From Karstenula rhodostoma CBS 690.94 (taxonomy: Eukaryota; Ascomycota; Dothideomycetes; Pleosporales; Didymosphaeriaceae): a stretch of DNA of 64,000 nucleotides. A program made the position numbers and the translations under genes. Under the pieces are notes generated by a model. The model searched no databases. It saw only the letters and a list, made by a program, of their open reading frames with translations, and had not been told where the DNA came from. Of the stretch, positions 11,366 through 22,590 are shown piece after piece (the first letter of the stretch is position 1; each line of letters opens with the position of its first letter). The stretch covers positions 2,589,122-2,653,121 of the forward strand of contig MU001492.1 in the NCBI GenBank assembly GCA_010093485.1, read 5' to 3'.

Positions 11366-13063
11366 ATGCCGCGGTAAGATGCCCAGAATGCTTGCCTTGC
11401 GCTCAATACTGACACAATGGCAGCGAGATCATAACTCTTCAGGCCGGCCAGTGCGGCAACAGCGGTACGTCACTGCATCTTCTCTAGCCCCGCATTCGTC
11501 CCATCCGAGCGGTAAACATTCGCGGGCTCCAGCAGCGAGCGGCCTGCATACTCTGACAGCTTGCTGACATGCGTTCAAACAGTCGGCCAGCAGTTCTGGC
11601 AGCAGCTCTGCCAAGAGCACGGTATCAATCGCGACGGAAATCTCGAAGACTTTGCGACCGAGGGCGGTGACCGCAAAGATGTCTTCTTCTACCAGTCCGA
11701 CGACACGCGCTATATTCCACGAGCCATTCTACTAGACCTGGAACCCAGAGTATGCTCGACCGCGTATCGGCGATAAGATCAACCTGCTGACCTGCCCAGG
11801 TGCTCAATGGGATCCAATCGAGCGCCTACAAGAACATATACAACCCCGAAAACTTCTACATACACAAAGAAGGAACGGGCGCAGGAAACAATTGGGGAGC
11901 CGGCTACAGTATGGGCGAGCAAGTACAGGAAGAAATTCTGGACATGATCGACCGCGAGGCAGACGGCTCAGATTCACTCGAAGGGTTCATGCTTTTGCAT
12001 TCGATTGCAGGCGGCACGGGGTCTGGTCTCGGGTCGTTCCTGCTCGAACGACTGAATGATAGGTTTCCGAAGAAACTTATCCAGACCTACAGTGTGTTCC
12101 CAAACACGCAGGAAGGAGACGTCGTGGTGCAGCCGTACAACAGCATGCTCAGCATGCGGCGTCTTACGCAAAATGCCGACTCGGTGGTAAGTCTTGGTTC
12201 AAGTGTGACTCGCCATATGTGCTGATAGTGAAGGTGGTACTCGACAATGGTGCTCTGTCCAAGATCGCGGCCGACAGGCTACACGTACAAGCCCCCTCCT
12301 TCCAGCAAACGAACCAGCTCGTCTCTACAGTCATGTCTGCCAGTACTACGACGCTTCGATACCCCGGATATATGCACAATGACCTTGTCGGCATTGTAGC
12401 ATCCCTCATTCCGACCCCTCGCTGTCATTTCTTGATGACTTCCTACACACCCTTCTCCGGCGAGAACGTGGAACAAGCCAAGACTGTGCGAAAAACTACT
12501 GTTTTGGACGTGATGAGGCGATTGCTACAGCCGAAGAGCAGGATGGTGTCTACGAACCCTACCAAGAAGAGCTGCTACATGTCAATCCTGAACATCATCC
12601 AAGGCGAGGCAGACCCGACTGATGTAAGCCAGCCATTCCTCGTTATTGGGTCAATTGCTAAGACATGAAATAGGTCCACAAATCACTGCTGCGAATCCGA
12701 GAACGTCGTCTCGCTACCTTTATCCCATGGGGTCCCGCATCGATCCAGGTTGCTCTGACCCGAAAGTCACCTTACGTCCAATCATCGCATCGCGTCTCAG
12801 GCCTAATGTTGGCGAACCACACCGGTATCGCGACACTCTTCAAGCGCATGGTCATGCAATACAACACCCTCCGAAAACGCAACGCCTTCCTCGAACCCTA
12901 CAAGCGTGAGGCCCCCTTCCGGGACGGTCTGGGCGAGTTCGACGAGGCAAAAGAGGTGGTCCAGAGCCTCATCGACGAGTACGAAGACGCAGAGAATTCC
13001 GACTACTTGACCAAAGAGGATCCGCCGCCTGCAGACGAGGGCGATGACAAGCGTGTTGCGTAG
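11366..13063 (+). CDS. TUB4: Gamma-tubulin
   Basis: Nucleates microtubules as part of the gamma-tubulin complex at spindle pole bodies and other organising centres. Six exons: 11366-11373, 11424-11464, 11583-11749, 11800-12186, 12234-12623 and 12674-13063. The first coding exon is only 8 nt (ATG CCG CG). Splicing gives [22 protein letters not shown] at the N-terminus (first T5 elements), then [13 protein letters not shown], the GTP-binding loop [20 protein letters not shown], and [14 protein letters not shown]. The product is 460 residues, normal for gamma-tubulin. The acidic C-terminus ([15 protein letters not shown]) is also family-like. Features such as [14 protein letters not shown] distinguish it from alpha and beta tubulins. 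All introns are 46-118 bp with GT-AG ends. It is a single-copy essential gene in other fungi. Confidence 0.97.
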
Positions 13064-13417
13064 AACATGTGCTCTTGGGGGTTTTACTTGACTCGGAACC
13101 GCATCCAATGCGGCCTGCGTGCTTTTTTCGGTCGTGATGGCGTATGTGGCATGTAGATGGGCTATGCTGTATGTTTTATGATACCATTTTCGAATGCGAG
13201 ATTGTCTTTGCCATGCTGCTGTCTTGTCTCTTCGTGATGGATCGCTAGATGGGTTAGCGTCCTCGCTTAGCCCGCGTCGACCCGCTGAAAATGTGTGGCA
13301 GCGAGCCCGATTCCGTGATAGATACACGCTTCCCACGGCCTCCTTAGCAAGCAAAACACCTGATCCAAAATCACAACTACCCCAAAACTTGACACTGTCA
13401 ATCACCCCTCGCCCACC
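13064..13417. other. Intergenic region between gamma-tubulin and the MYND gene
   Basis: These 354 bp contain no supported gene. The final 60 bp are CA-rich and likely the leader of the MYND gene. Confidence 0.5.
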
Positions 13418-13780
13418 ATGGCCGAGCAGCCCGCAGAAGCATCATCATCCAGCACACCCCCCGCTCCGTCACCCCCATCACAAGCCTGCGCCCACTGCGC
13501 GGCGACCCCGGACTCCCTCAAGCAGTGTCTCAAGTGCCACAGCGTGAGCTACTGCAACCGGGAATGCCAGAAGGCGCACTTCAAGACGCACAAGAAGGAG
13601 TGCGCGGGCTTGGCGCAGGCGTATGTGAAGACGCATGAGCCGAGGATGGCGAGTCGGGCGCCGCCCAGGGAGACGGGCAAAGGCAAGGGGATTGGGAAGT
13701 GGGAGGTGAGTTGATATTGTTCTTTGGGGAGTTGAAGAGAGAGAGAAAGGCTAATTAATGGGGTGTAGTATGATACTTGA
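13418..13780 (+). CDS. Small MYND zinc-finger protein
   Basis: Two exons: 13418-13705 and 13769-13780. The intron begins GTGAGT, has a CTAAT branch-like site (13751-13755) and ends TAG; exon 2 adds only Y-D-T and the stop, giving 99 residues. If unspliced it would stop after V-S at 13714. An N-terminal low-complexity Ser/Pro segment (about residues 1-27) precedes a complete MYND finger from CAHCAATPD to HKKEC: Cys pairs CAHC and CLKC, then YCNRECQKAHFKTHKKEC supply the zinc ligands. The tail KGKGIGKWEYDT is basic then acidic. MYND fingers usually bind proline-rich partners; no catalytic domain is attached. Such short MYND proteins are common and uncharacterised in filamentous fungi. Confidence 0.88.
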
Positions 13781-14970
13781 GGTGGTGAGGTTTGGTCTTT
13801 GTGGATGGGTGAGAGCGGGGATGCTTGCGGTGGGGATGTGAGAGAAGAGAAGGGAAGGGGAAGGGGAAGGGAGGGGAAATCGCCAATGGACAAGAACAAG
13901 CGCAAAAGTTTGAGAGGGTGAAGTTGACCCCAGCACGCATACTATGCGGTGAGCTAAGCTCAAGAAACGCAATGGCGGAAGTGCAAAAGGTTGTTCAAAG
14001 TTGCAAGCCGCAATAGGAGGTAAGGCTGATTTAGATTCCCAAGGGTGGGCTCGGATGGTCAAGGAGCCTGTACTATCAACTTCCTACAACTTCAGTATCA
14101 GCTGTTCGACTCAGCGGATGGCAGGGTTAATTCAGCGCAAAAACACGAGGGTGAATCGTTGCACATGATCCCCCCTACGAATGCTGTCTAAGCTGAAAAT
14201 CGATATTGCCCCATCTTTGTACAGCAATGGACACATCGATAGTACAGATCCGTCTAATTATTCATCCCTATACTAGTGCTATATCACGTACCGCCTCTAC
14301 ATTTCTACTTCGAATCAGCTCTGCCACGTGGTTTCAATGGTATCATTTCTCCAGGTTCGATTCCGTACTAGCCGCTACACGGTCGCCTTGTACCTTCTTC
14401 TGTGTGTGTGCGGCGTCCAATGAGCATCTAGATCTCGATAAGGTTAGTATATCTCCACCGTCATAGGAAGGCTCTACGCCTCACTGTTTTCTCCACGTTA
14501 CCTCATCTGGAGGCCAACGATTCATTTCCATCTTTGTGTCGCATTTTTGTGTAGAATAAACCATACTCTACCCTACCGAGGTCACGCTACTAGGCTGGAT
14601 CAGCGACGCGGCGCCTTCACAAGACCACGCAGAACACGAGGTACGTTCGCGGCTTTAGCGCATCACCATTGACTACCGTCCTATTGGGCCGCCTCATCTT
14701 CGATATCCCTTGAATGTAAATCGATCCCACCATTTTCGGTCAATCTATTAGTACTCAACGATGAGGCTTTATCTGTCCACTCAGACCCTTACCCTCGGCC
14801 TCGTGCAGGCGTTCCGGCTTGCCTCGGGCCTGCTTATTTCATCTACAGTACAACGCCACTCTTATATCTTTGTTCTGTTGTAAGATACATCGCTCACACC
14901 ATTTCGATAATACACGCCGAGCAAGCCGTCTACCCCTCCTACATCAGCTTGCACTAACCATCTCGTCATC
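13781..14970. other. Intergenic region and probable leader of the amine oxidase gene
   Basis: These 1.19 kb begin with a purine-rich G/A tract (about 13,800-13,880) after the MYND stop. The section from about 14,580 may be leader: a GTACGT donor-like site at 14641 and several CAG/TAG acceptors suggest a possible 5' UTR intron. A 40-codon upstream reading frame is listed separately. There is no other supported gene. Confidence 0.45.
14761..14883 (+). promoter_or_regulatory. Candidate upstream ORF (40 codons) before the amine oxidase
   Basis: An ATG at 14761 opens 40 codons ending TAA at 14881-14883, 87 bp before the amine oxidase ATG at 14971. Its product is hydrophobic (TLTLGLVQAFRLASGLLIS). 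Whether it lies in the mRNA is unknown, and it could fall in a 5' UTR intron. Polyamine genes in other eukaryotes often use upstream ORFs; that parallel is inference. Confidence 0.3.
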
Positions 14971-16900
14971 ATGGCTGATTTCCGGACATTTATCCCCAAC
15001 AATAGACCTAACTCCGACCCAGATACTATAACCCGCATGCAGAAAGACCTTTCAAGTTCGTCGCATTCGGAAGGGTCTTTGGAATCGAACGGGAACGATA
15101 TGGCGGTACGGAGAGCCGCAGGAAAAATCCCGCATGTCGGCATCGTGGGCGCTGGAGTCGCTGGACTCCGATGCGCCGATGTGCTATTACAACACGGTGT
15201 CAAAGTCACGATACTCGAAGGAAGAAATCGCGTTGGCGGTAGAGTAAGAGCTCAACAACTACCCCGCCCGGTCAGAACACGTGACTAAAATTTCCAGCTC
15301 TGCCAAAGCGACGCTCTCGGTCACAAAGTAGATCTGTAGGTGTGCCGTGCCATCTTTGTCCCATTGATACTCGTCCTGATATCACCAATTAACATGTCGC
15401 AAGTGGCCCGAACTGGATACATGGGACAGAGAATAACCCCATGCTTGACTTGGCGAAAGAGACCAATACACTGACGATGAACTGGGATGGGCGACAATCG
15501 GTCTTCGACGAATCAGGAAAACAGATGCCTGCAAAAGAGGCGGGCGAGATTTCAGAGCTCGTGTGGGGAGTTATTGAGCAGGCTATGAAGTACTCTGAAG
15601 ACGAGTCCGCGTCTATATCAGCCGACGAAAGCCTCTACGATTTCTTCAAGAACAAGGTACCAGAGTTGATACCCCAAGAGATGGAAGGTGACAAGTCAGT
15701 GGAAAAAAGAAGGCAAACTGTTCTAGACATGTCGGAGATGTGGGGTGCGTTCGTTGGGAGCCCGATCGAGAAGCAAAGTCTGAAGTTCTTTTGGCTGGAA
15801 GAATGTATCGATGGAGAAAACCTGTTCGTGGCGGAGACATACCACAAGGTTTTGGATCGCATAGCAGAGCCTGCATTGAAAGGAGCGGATGTGAAGTTCG
15901 GGCACAAGGTGCAAAAGATTGTGTCATCCGGAACAGAAGAAGAGCCGCGTGTTGAGGTTTTGATCGATGGGAAGCAGAGCCTAACTTTCGATGAGGTCAT
16001 CACCACAACCCCGCTCGGATGGTTGAAGGCGAACGAAGGTGCTTTCGAGCCTGAGCTTCCGGATGGCCTCAAGAAATCGATAGACTCGATCGGCTATGGA
16101 CATTTGGACAAGGTATGTCCTTCAAAATTTACCTGGAAGGGCGACCTGACACCCTCTAGGTATATATGACCTTCCCTACCGCATTTTGGAATGAATCCAC
16201 GTCCAACGACCTCACCACGTCCAAATCACACGATCATTCATTACCCAACGTGACCGCTACAACGGCCCCGGTTCATCAATCCACTACCGGAGAAAGCCCA
16301 ACTACCAATCCAACACACTACCCAGGCTTCACTCACTGGACGAAACCTACTTATGCCACCACTACAAATCCCTGCCAGTGGACCCAAGAGGCAATGAACC
16401 TCGCCGCACTCCCCTCTTCCACCGCCCATCCCACTCTGCTCTTCTACACCTACGGACCCACCTCTCTTCACCTCGCATCACTCCTAAAAGATCACGCACC
16501 CCCTATTGTGAACCCCGACGAGGCCGCGCGGAAACTCCTCACCGACTTCTTCCACCCCTACTTCTCGCGTTTACCAAACTACTCCCCGACCGACCCATCC
16601 CACCAACCGTCGCGCATCCTCGCGACTACCTGGGCAAACGACGAGCTCGCCGGGTATGGCAGCTACTGCAATTTCCAGGTTGGGTTGGAAGCCGGTGATG
16701 GCGACATCGAGACCATACGGAGAGGCCTGCCTGGACGGGGGCTCTGGTTTGCCGGCGAGCATACGGCACCTTTTGTGGCGTTGGGGACCGTCACGGGGGC
16801 GTATTGGGCGGGTGAAGGGGTTGCAAGGAGGATTGTGAGGGCTTGGGGGATGGATGGGAAGGGTGGGCTGGGAAATGGTCAGGCTAATGGGACTACTTGA
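14971..16900 (+). CDS. Flavin-containing polyamine/amine oxidase
   Basis: Four exons: 14971-15243, 15298-15335, 15404-16112 and 16160-16900, giving 586 residues. Splicing restores RVGGRLCQSDALGHKVDLGPNWIHGTENN, the hallmark of polyamine-oxidase-type flavoproteins (only fragments of it lie in any one exon). The FAD dinucleotide-binding motif is VGIVGAGVAGLRCADVLL at about residues 55-72, followed by VTILEGRNRVGG. Near the C-terminus GLWFAGEHTAPFVALGTV is the second FAD-binding segment. The family oxidises spermine, spermidine or acetylated forms, producing H2O2. The exact substrate cannot be told. No SKL-like peroxisomal signal ends the protein (last residues ANGTT). After VYMTFPTAFW there is a Ser/Thr-rich, low-complexity insertion of about 50 residues. 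The neighbourhood also holds spermidine synthase about 10 kb away. Confidence 0.9.
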
Positions 16901-17393
16901 TGTGTGGCATGTCGATGCGAGGGTTGCGCTTTTCGCTACAGATTTGGGGATAGATTGCGACTGATCGCACGGAACGTTTCGCGCATCCCAACTCCACGAT
17001 TTCACAGGTTACTTAGGAAATGCAATTGGCATCACATATTCATTTGGAGTGATCTAGGACATCAATGATATGCCGAGGCGACCCCATAAGATATGGTGTA
17101 TGGCTCACAGATCGATGCAGCTTCTTCGATACTGATTAGTTGGATCTTCCACTGCGTCGCCAATCATGTGCAAATAAGCCTCAACGAGAAGCCACAGTGA
17201 GGCATTGTGGCTTAGCGGTTGCCTTGCACAGCCTTGTGTAACAAGGCTGAGACTCAGATCGCCAAACCTCCGCTTATCCTGCAATTCTTCCATCTTTCAC
17301 ATACCAACCACCGTCGCACATCATCTCGAGCTGAACAAAATTGTTGATACGCCAAACTCAGATCTCAGATTTGTCAAGAACATGCAGTAGACG
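16901..17393. other. Intergenic region with two hairpins upstream of the HET gene
   Basis: These 493 bp hold the 3' end of the amine oxidase transcript and the HET promoter. Two perfect 8-bp hairpins at 17,189-17,249 are listed separately. A minimal upstream ORF (ATG CAG TAG, 17,382-17,390) ends 3 nt before the HET start. Confidence 0.5.
17189..17249 (+). repeat. Two adjacent 8-bp hairpins with a tRNA box-A-like segment
   Basis: The first hairpin pairs AAGCCACA (17189-17196) with TGTGGCTT (17206-17213) around a 9-nt loop. The second pairs CAGCCTTG (17229-17236) with CAAGGCTG (17242-17249) around TGTAA. The 11 bases TGGCTTAGCGG from 17208 match the Pol III box A consensus, but I find no convincing box B or T-arm downstream. 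It may be a decayed tRNA or SINE head, or a leader structure of the HET gene. Confidence 0.45.
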
Positions 17394-19174
17394 ATGGCCT
17401 CTGCCAATGACCAGATTTATCGCCAGCTGAAGCCAACCGAAAGCCGACTCGTGCTCCTCGCGCCAGGCAACCACAATGATCCCATTATTTGTTCACTTAA
17501 GTACTTCGATGTGCTGCATCCACCGCCATATGAAGCCCTTTCCTACGTTTGGGGCGATCCGAAGATCACGGCACCTATCAGCATTGACGGCCACAATCTC
17601 CAAGTGACAACCAACCTTGAGATTGCTCTCAGGCATCTGCGACTCGAGCAGGCAACTCGCATACTTTGGATCGATGCCATAAACATCAACCAATTGGACA
17701 TGAATGAGCGCGCTCAGCAGGTCGCAATGATGGCTAATATCTATCGCAATGCCGATTTGGTTGTAGTATGGCTAGGGCCTGCGGACGAGTATACTGAAAT
17801 GTTCTTCAAGTTGGCAAAAGAAAAAAGAGGGTGGAGGACATTGTATTCCATAAAAGTGGCTTGGAGCGCTCGTGCAATCCTGTTGGATTTGGAGAAGGAG
17901 GATATACAGCAAAGATCAATTTGCGGATCGCGGCGTCTGCATCAGGCCAGAAAGATTTTTGTCATACACGACTTTTTCTGGTCTTTAAGACACGGAGCAC
18001 TGTACTTCGGACAAGGACTCGCTACGTTGCACCTCATCCAGAACGAATGGTTTTCTAGGTGAGTGTTTGGTGATGTGGTATTTGCAACCGACCCGATCAT
18101 TATCACTAAGCAATCGTTAGGCGATGGTGTATTCAAGAACATATGATGGCAAGAAGAGTTATGGTACAGTGTGGAGCGCATAAAGCTCACTGGATCTTCA
18201 TGCAACAACTACTATTGGACGGCCGAATTTGGGGTGAAGGTGTACAACGATGGATGGGCGACGAAACCGATAAGCTTCGGTTTAAGGTTACAACGGTCAC
18301 CGAAAAGCTTTGGCATAGGAATAAAACGGTTACCGAAAAAACCCGAAACACCTTGTCTCTACCTCAAGGTCGTTCGACCCTTCCAGAGCTTCTATACTTC
18401 TTCCGAACATGGCTTAATGGGGATCCAAGAGATACAGTATACAGCCTGCTAGCACTAGTCGAGTCTCAAGAGCTAGGAATCATTGTCGATTACACGCGAT
18501 CCGATGTTGACGTATTAGTCGACGTGGTCGACTGCACTCTGCGTCATGACAACGACTTGAACCTGATTGGGTTGCCTTGGGCCCCGAACATTGTCGGTTT
18601 ACCATCTTGGATAGTTCCCACCGACAGCCACTCTCGTTATAGGGATGAGTTCGATTTCATTACATCTGCGATACATGTATCACCGCCTACTAACATCAAT
18701 CTTCCGACTTCGCCGTGGAGAACAAATGCGAGTATTGTCCGCCGACGGGAGATCTCACCGGTTCCATTCGTCTTTCCCAATTACACATTATTTGTGGATG
18801 GTCTTACACTCGGCACATACGACGAAACAGCGAAACTCCCAGATAATGATCTTTCCTTCTATGAGTATAAGCGGCTGTTGCCGTACAGTGTCAGACAGTT
18901 CTATTTATGGACCACGGCTACCCTTGACAGGCCAGAAGCACATTCAGCCACCAGCAAACCTGGGGACCGACTAGTTGTGCTATTCGGTTGTAATCATATT
19001 CTAACACTCAGGCCGGTTGAGTCACACTTTGTTCTTGTTGAGTCTTGGCTTGGTAATTTCTGGGATTTCCTGACTTCGGACCAACATCGACTCCATGCGG
19101 ACGCAATGGCATATCGAAACAAGATCAAGAATTTCTTGAAGGACTTACCAACGGAGACGTTTGCCATTGCATAG
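17394..19174 (+). CDS. HET-domain (heterokaryon incompatibility) protein
   Basis: Two exons: 17394-18058 and 18121-19174, giving 572 residues. The intron begins GTGAGT and ends TTAG; splicing yields NEWFSRRWCIQEHMMARRV, the expected end block of a HET domain. The domain opens with YEALSYVWGDPKITAPISIDG (about residues 49-69), continues with ILWIDAININQLDMNERAQQV and the block IYRNADLVVVWLGPADEY. The middle part (about residues 140-205) is less typical, so a local frameshift or unspliced intron there is possible. A C-terminal region of about 350 residues has RDTVYSLLAL, common in this family, but no second named domain. HET proteins trigger cell death on allorecognition or act in TIR-like signalling; no partner gene (such as a NACHT or SesB type) is adjacent. 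Confidence 0.9.
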
Positions 19175-20310
19175 CAGGATGCCGTCGGAAGAGAAACTGG
19201 GAGACCGACTCAACAGGCCACACACATGTCTTGTGTAGCTGAGTAGTCTATTTTTATGGAACAGATTGATGTGTTATGCATCGTTGGTACTGTTTTCTTT
19301 ATATACTCATCTACAATCCCGTCAGAACGAAGTGTATCTATGGATTATTCCCCTTAATAATTCATGTAATGCTATTTCCTACCTGTCTCGGACATCCAAC
19401 AAAGCTTTCCTCACACAAGACATGTTGTAATAGCTTCAACCTTGGAATGCGTTTTCCATACTGACTAAAGTCACCCCAAGCCAATTTTGCTGTTAGCAGC
19501 CGCTATATTATATTAAGAACCCCTTACCAAGACAATCTGACCACCCTCACACTCCCCACCCCTCGCATGTACTCGTACCGGCTTCCTACCTATGCTTTCA
19601 ACTTTTGGTTCCCGAGATCCATTGAATCGTACCGTTTGATGGGAAGAGAACCCCGCAGGTGTCTTCATAGCCTATGTATCTGGTTTTGAACAAACTGCTA
19701 TTGTATGTTCTCCCTCTCGCCGTCTCCTTTTTCACCAGCTCTCCCCCAACCTTCAACGACTCATCAATGTCTATTATACTACCATATCAAGTGCCACAAA
19801 CCAAACCACGCATGTGATGACTCCCACGAAGCTAAGACCTCCCCTCCGTATGAGCTTGCAAGATAACCTCCTCTACACCCATCATACCATAAGATCTACA
19901 CACTCCTGAAAACAATCTCATGAGTCCTAGTAGACATCTTCCTCACTAAGACCACACTGATACAACTAGACAGCGTGATACATCCTCACCCACCCCACCA
20001 CATCACATGAACTAGAAGTGCGACTCCTCAATCCCATCATCGAACTCAATTCATCGCATATACCAACTTTCCAATATACATACTTCCATAGAAACTGCGG
20101 CGCTCTCGCTGACCAGACCCTGAATCTTTTGGTACGCGTACTGACTTCACTTCATCCGCAGCTGGTAGCAGGAGCTCACCGTCAGATAGGCCAACTGATC
20201 CCACCTCCCAGGTCTTGATCTTGAGACCACGTAGGTGGTCAATTATTGCTTTGGCATCACATTTGATGCCGTTGCTGTCTGTATTTATTCTTGAGAAGAT
20301 GGTGCAAGTG
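19175..20310. other. Intergenic region between convergent HET and AIM9-like genes
   Basis: These 1.14 kb lie between the stops of a plus-strand and a minus-strand gene, so they should contain two 3' ends. The composition is mildly AT-rich and pyrimidine-rich on the plus strand from 19,520 to 20,000. I see no supported gene or repeat. Confidence 0.5.
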
Positions 20311-22143
20311 CTAGATGCTATGCCCATCAAGATCAGTGACCCACCGCGTCTCTTTGTCGAAGCTGCGTCGTTCCTCGCCCTCCAGACCCCCTAGTCCGAC
20401 ATCTCGCAAATCTCCGAGTATCTTGACAGCCTCACTGAAACTCTCGTTCGACGCATAGCCCTCATCCGTCAAGACACCTTGTAACGCTTTCCAAAACTCC
20501 TGCCTCTTGTTGAAAGACCCCGCCTCTTCGTAGTGTTGCCGTATCTCCTCTGGTGAGAAATGAAACGGGCAAGATTCGTTAGCACCAAAGTGATCCCACT
20601 CACTGCAGCAATGGTCAGCCAGGGAGATTAATAGCAAATAGATCAACACACCTCTCAACGCGGATCAAACATTCTTCAAAGGGAAAGAGACAGTTATCCC
20701 AGGTAGACCCAACAAAAGCTTCTAATTGCTTGAGGGTCTGACCATGAGGATGTCGCATGGCCTTGGACATTAGGGGGTTGTTCTCCGCCGTGGATGTTTC
20801 GTACGTGTGGATTAAGATAGACTGAGACACTTGGTATCTAAGCTTGTCTTTTGTAGCATCGTCGAGTGCTTTGAAGTTTTCAGGGAGCTTCATCAACATG
20901 TCGATCCCATAGTCTAGAAGCAAGGGGGGATTGGCTCCGATGAACACCGGGGCAGTCCAGGCTCCCTGCCAGTCAATGATGCATGATATCCGGGCTTGGT
21001 CGTCGATATAAATATTACCAGCATGGAAGTCTGGGTGCCAAAGTCTGGGAGAGGCGAGATCTGCGTCTTCGGGAATGATGTACGGAATTGTAGCTAGAAA
21101 TTTCTCTAGCAGAGCTGTGTGAGCCTCTGGGGATTTCTGCTGTGGGCTCGTGTACTGCCATGGAGTTTTATTCGGCTCCTCTGGGTTCGCATGGGCGTTG
21201 ATCCAGTCGATCTCACGGCGAGCCACTGACTTTAGGTATTCTGCAGAAGATGTCCCTACAATCATTGTGAGTCTAAATCCGGGTTTCATAGACGTCCAGA
21301 GACTTACAGGGGCCATGATATTGCATGTCACTGCGCTGTTTCTCCCAGAACTCCCTCCGAGTGATGGGTCCAATGCAATAAGTTGATTCGACGTGACCGA
21401 CGACATCTTGCGGACCAGTTGTAACAACAGCCGGCTCGCATCCTGCGATACCACTATCTTTAAAATACAACGATCCCAATCTGCCAATGTGTGTAAGTTA
21501 AACCGGTCGCAGATTCTCTTTTGGAGCAAGTTGGATCTTACTTTTCAAAGGAGACTGAGAGTAGTTTTTTTTCTACGTCTACAAACTCACGAATGATGTC
21601 AGACTTCTTCCGCAGTGAAAGATCCTGCCAAACTTCGTGGAGTTGGGAGCCTCTCGCTTCTTCCATGATGATATATTCTGCTTGGACAGGGTTTTGGTCG
21701 GTAGCACTCCAGGCAAGAACTCGTGGGACGGGTATATTCAAAATATTCCGGGCAAACTCCATAGTTGCCACTTCCGATGCAGTGGTAAGTACTCGTGGGC
21801 CAGCATTAGGGTGTGGGACTTTTGCGATGACTTTTTGGCCGTCTTCCATCTCAAGGCGATATGCCTTGTTGTAGTTGCCTTCGCCGATCTTTTTGAAAGA
21901 TATGCACTTGTTTGCACCGACGGCTTGGCAAGCCGCATGCTGAAGACTGGGCACGTCAAAACGTCGATGTCGGGCTTCTAGTTGCTCACGCTCATTCCAT
22001 AGCCATCGTCCGCTGGTGTAGCAGAACAAGGGATTCGTGTCGGTTTGAAGATGGGAGGGCATTGCATGGCTGCCCTCCAAAGTGTGTAGTAAGCGAGGGT
22101 AGTGCCGCTTTACGGTATTTGACACGCTTCTACCAAGCGTCAT
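20311..22143 (-). CDS. AIM9-like mitochondrial phosphotransferase (APH-fold kinase family)
   Basis: Four exons on the minus strand: 22143-21542, 21480-21308, 21255-20652 and 20602-20311 (stop TAG), giving 556 residues. Introns begin GTAAGA, GTAAGT and GTGTGT; splicing restores SFEKLGSLYFKDSG, YHGPWTSSAEYL and IRVERSEWDHF. The N-terminus is basic with no acid until residue 23 and could be a mitochondrial presequence. The kinase-like fold shows FKKIGEGNYNKAYRLEM, the ATP-site lysine in VIAKVPHP, the catalytic loop LWHPDFHAGNIYID (HPD and N), and CIIDWQGAW as the metal-binding segment. This order and the FCYTSGRWLWNE start match the fungal 'altered inheritance of mitochondria protein 9' and phosphotransferase family. 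The substrate is unknown. Its start codon is only about 190 bp from the edge of the RIP-mutated block, yet the gene itself looks intact. Confidence 0.9.
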
Positions 22144-22535
22144 TACTAGAAACCTGCAAGTAGAGGATGCTGTGATACAAATAGCGAGACTAAGTTAATA
22201 CGGTTAACGACACGAGACGTTAAGACGCGCCGCCAAGCCGTTATAGAGCTTCTTATTTGATTACCTCATCACTAGTGCCCCGCTAGAGACTTCTGGACTC
22301 TAGTAAATTAGTAATGTCCATCTGGTGGCAAAAACTTATCTAGTAGTAATTAGGTAGTAATAGTCTAGCTCTACTTTAATATAATATTTAAGTAGCTATA
22401 GAGTTACTATATTATAAAAAGTTTTTTAGAAGAGCTATATAGATATATATATTTATATATATTTATATCTATACTATCTAGAGTATATAGATATATATAG
22501 ATATATATAGGTATATTAAATATATATAAATATAT

Positions 22536-22590
22536 ACTAACTATATAAATATATATAACTATATACTAACTATATAAATATATATAAGTA
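22536..22590. repeat. AT-rich minisatellite
   Basis: A unit containing ACTAACTATATAAATATA occurs twice in tandem, set in a broader run of TATATAAATA-like repeats (about 22,440-22,610). It lies just inside the RIP block edge. It is a simple-sequence tract without sign of a gene. Confidence 0.6.

Noticed and set aside
17201..17280. A functional tRNA (box A match, GTA-like anticodon loop)
   Set aside because: No acceptable T-arm or box B and no acceptor-stem pairing could be drawn; kept only as a tRNA-like hairpin region.
17800..18058. A frameshift or second intron in the HET domain middle
   Set aside because: The frame stays open and joins a family-typical WFSRRWCIQE block at the intron; atypical residues alone do not justify a broken call.
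20046..20310. Extension of the AIM9-like gene beyond 20,311
   Set aside because: The frame reaches a clear TAG at 20,313-20,311; the overlapping open frame further left shows no family similarity.
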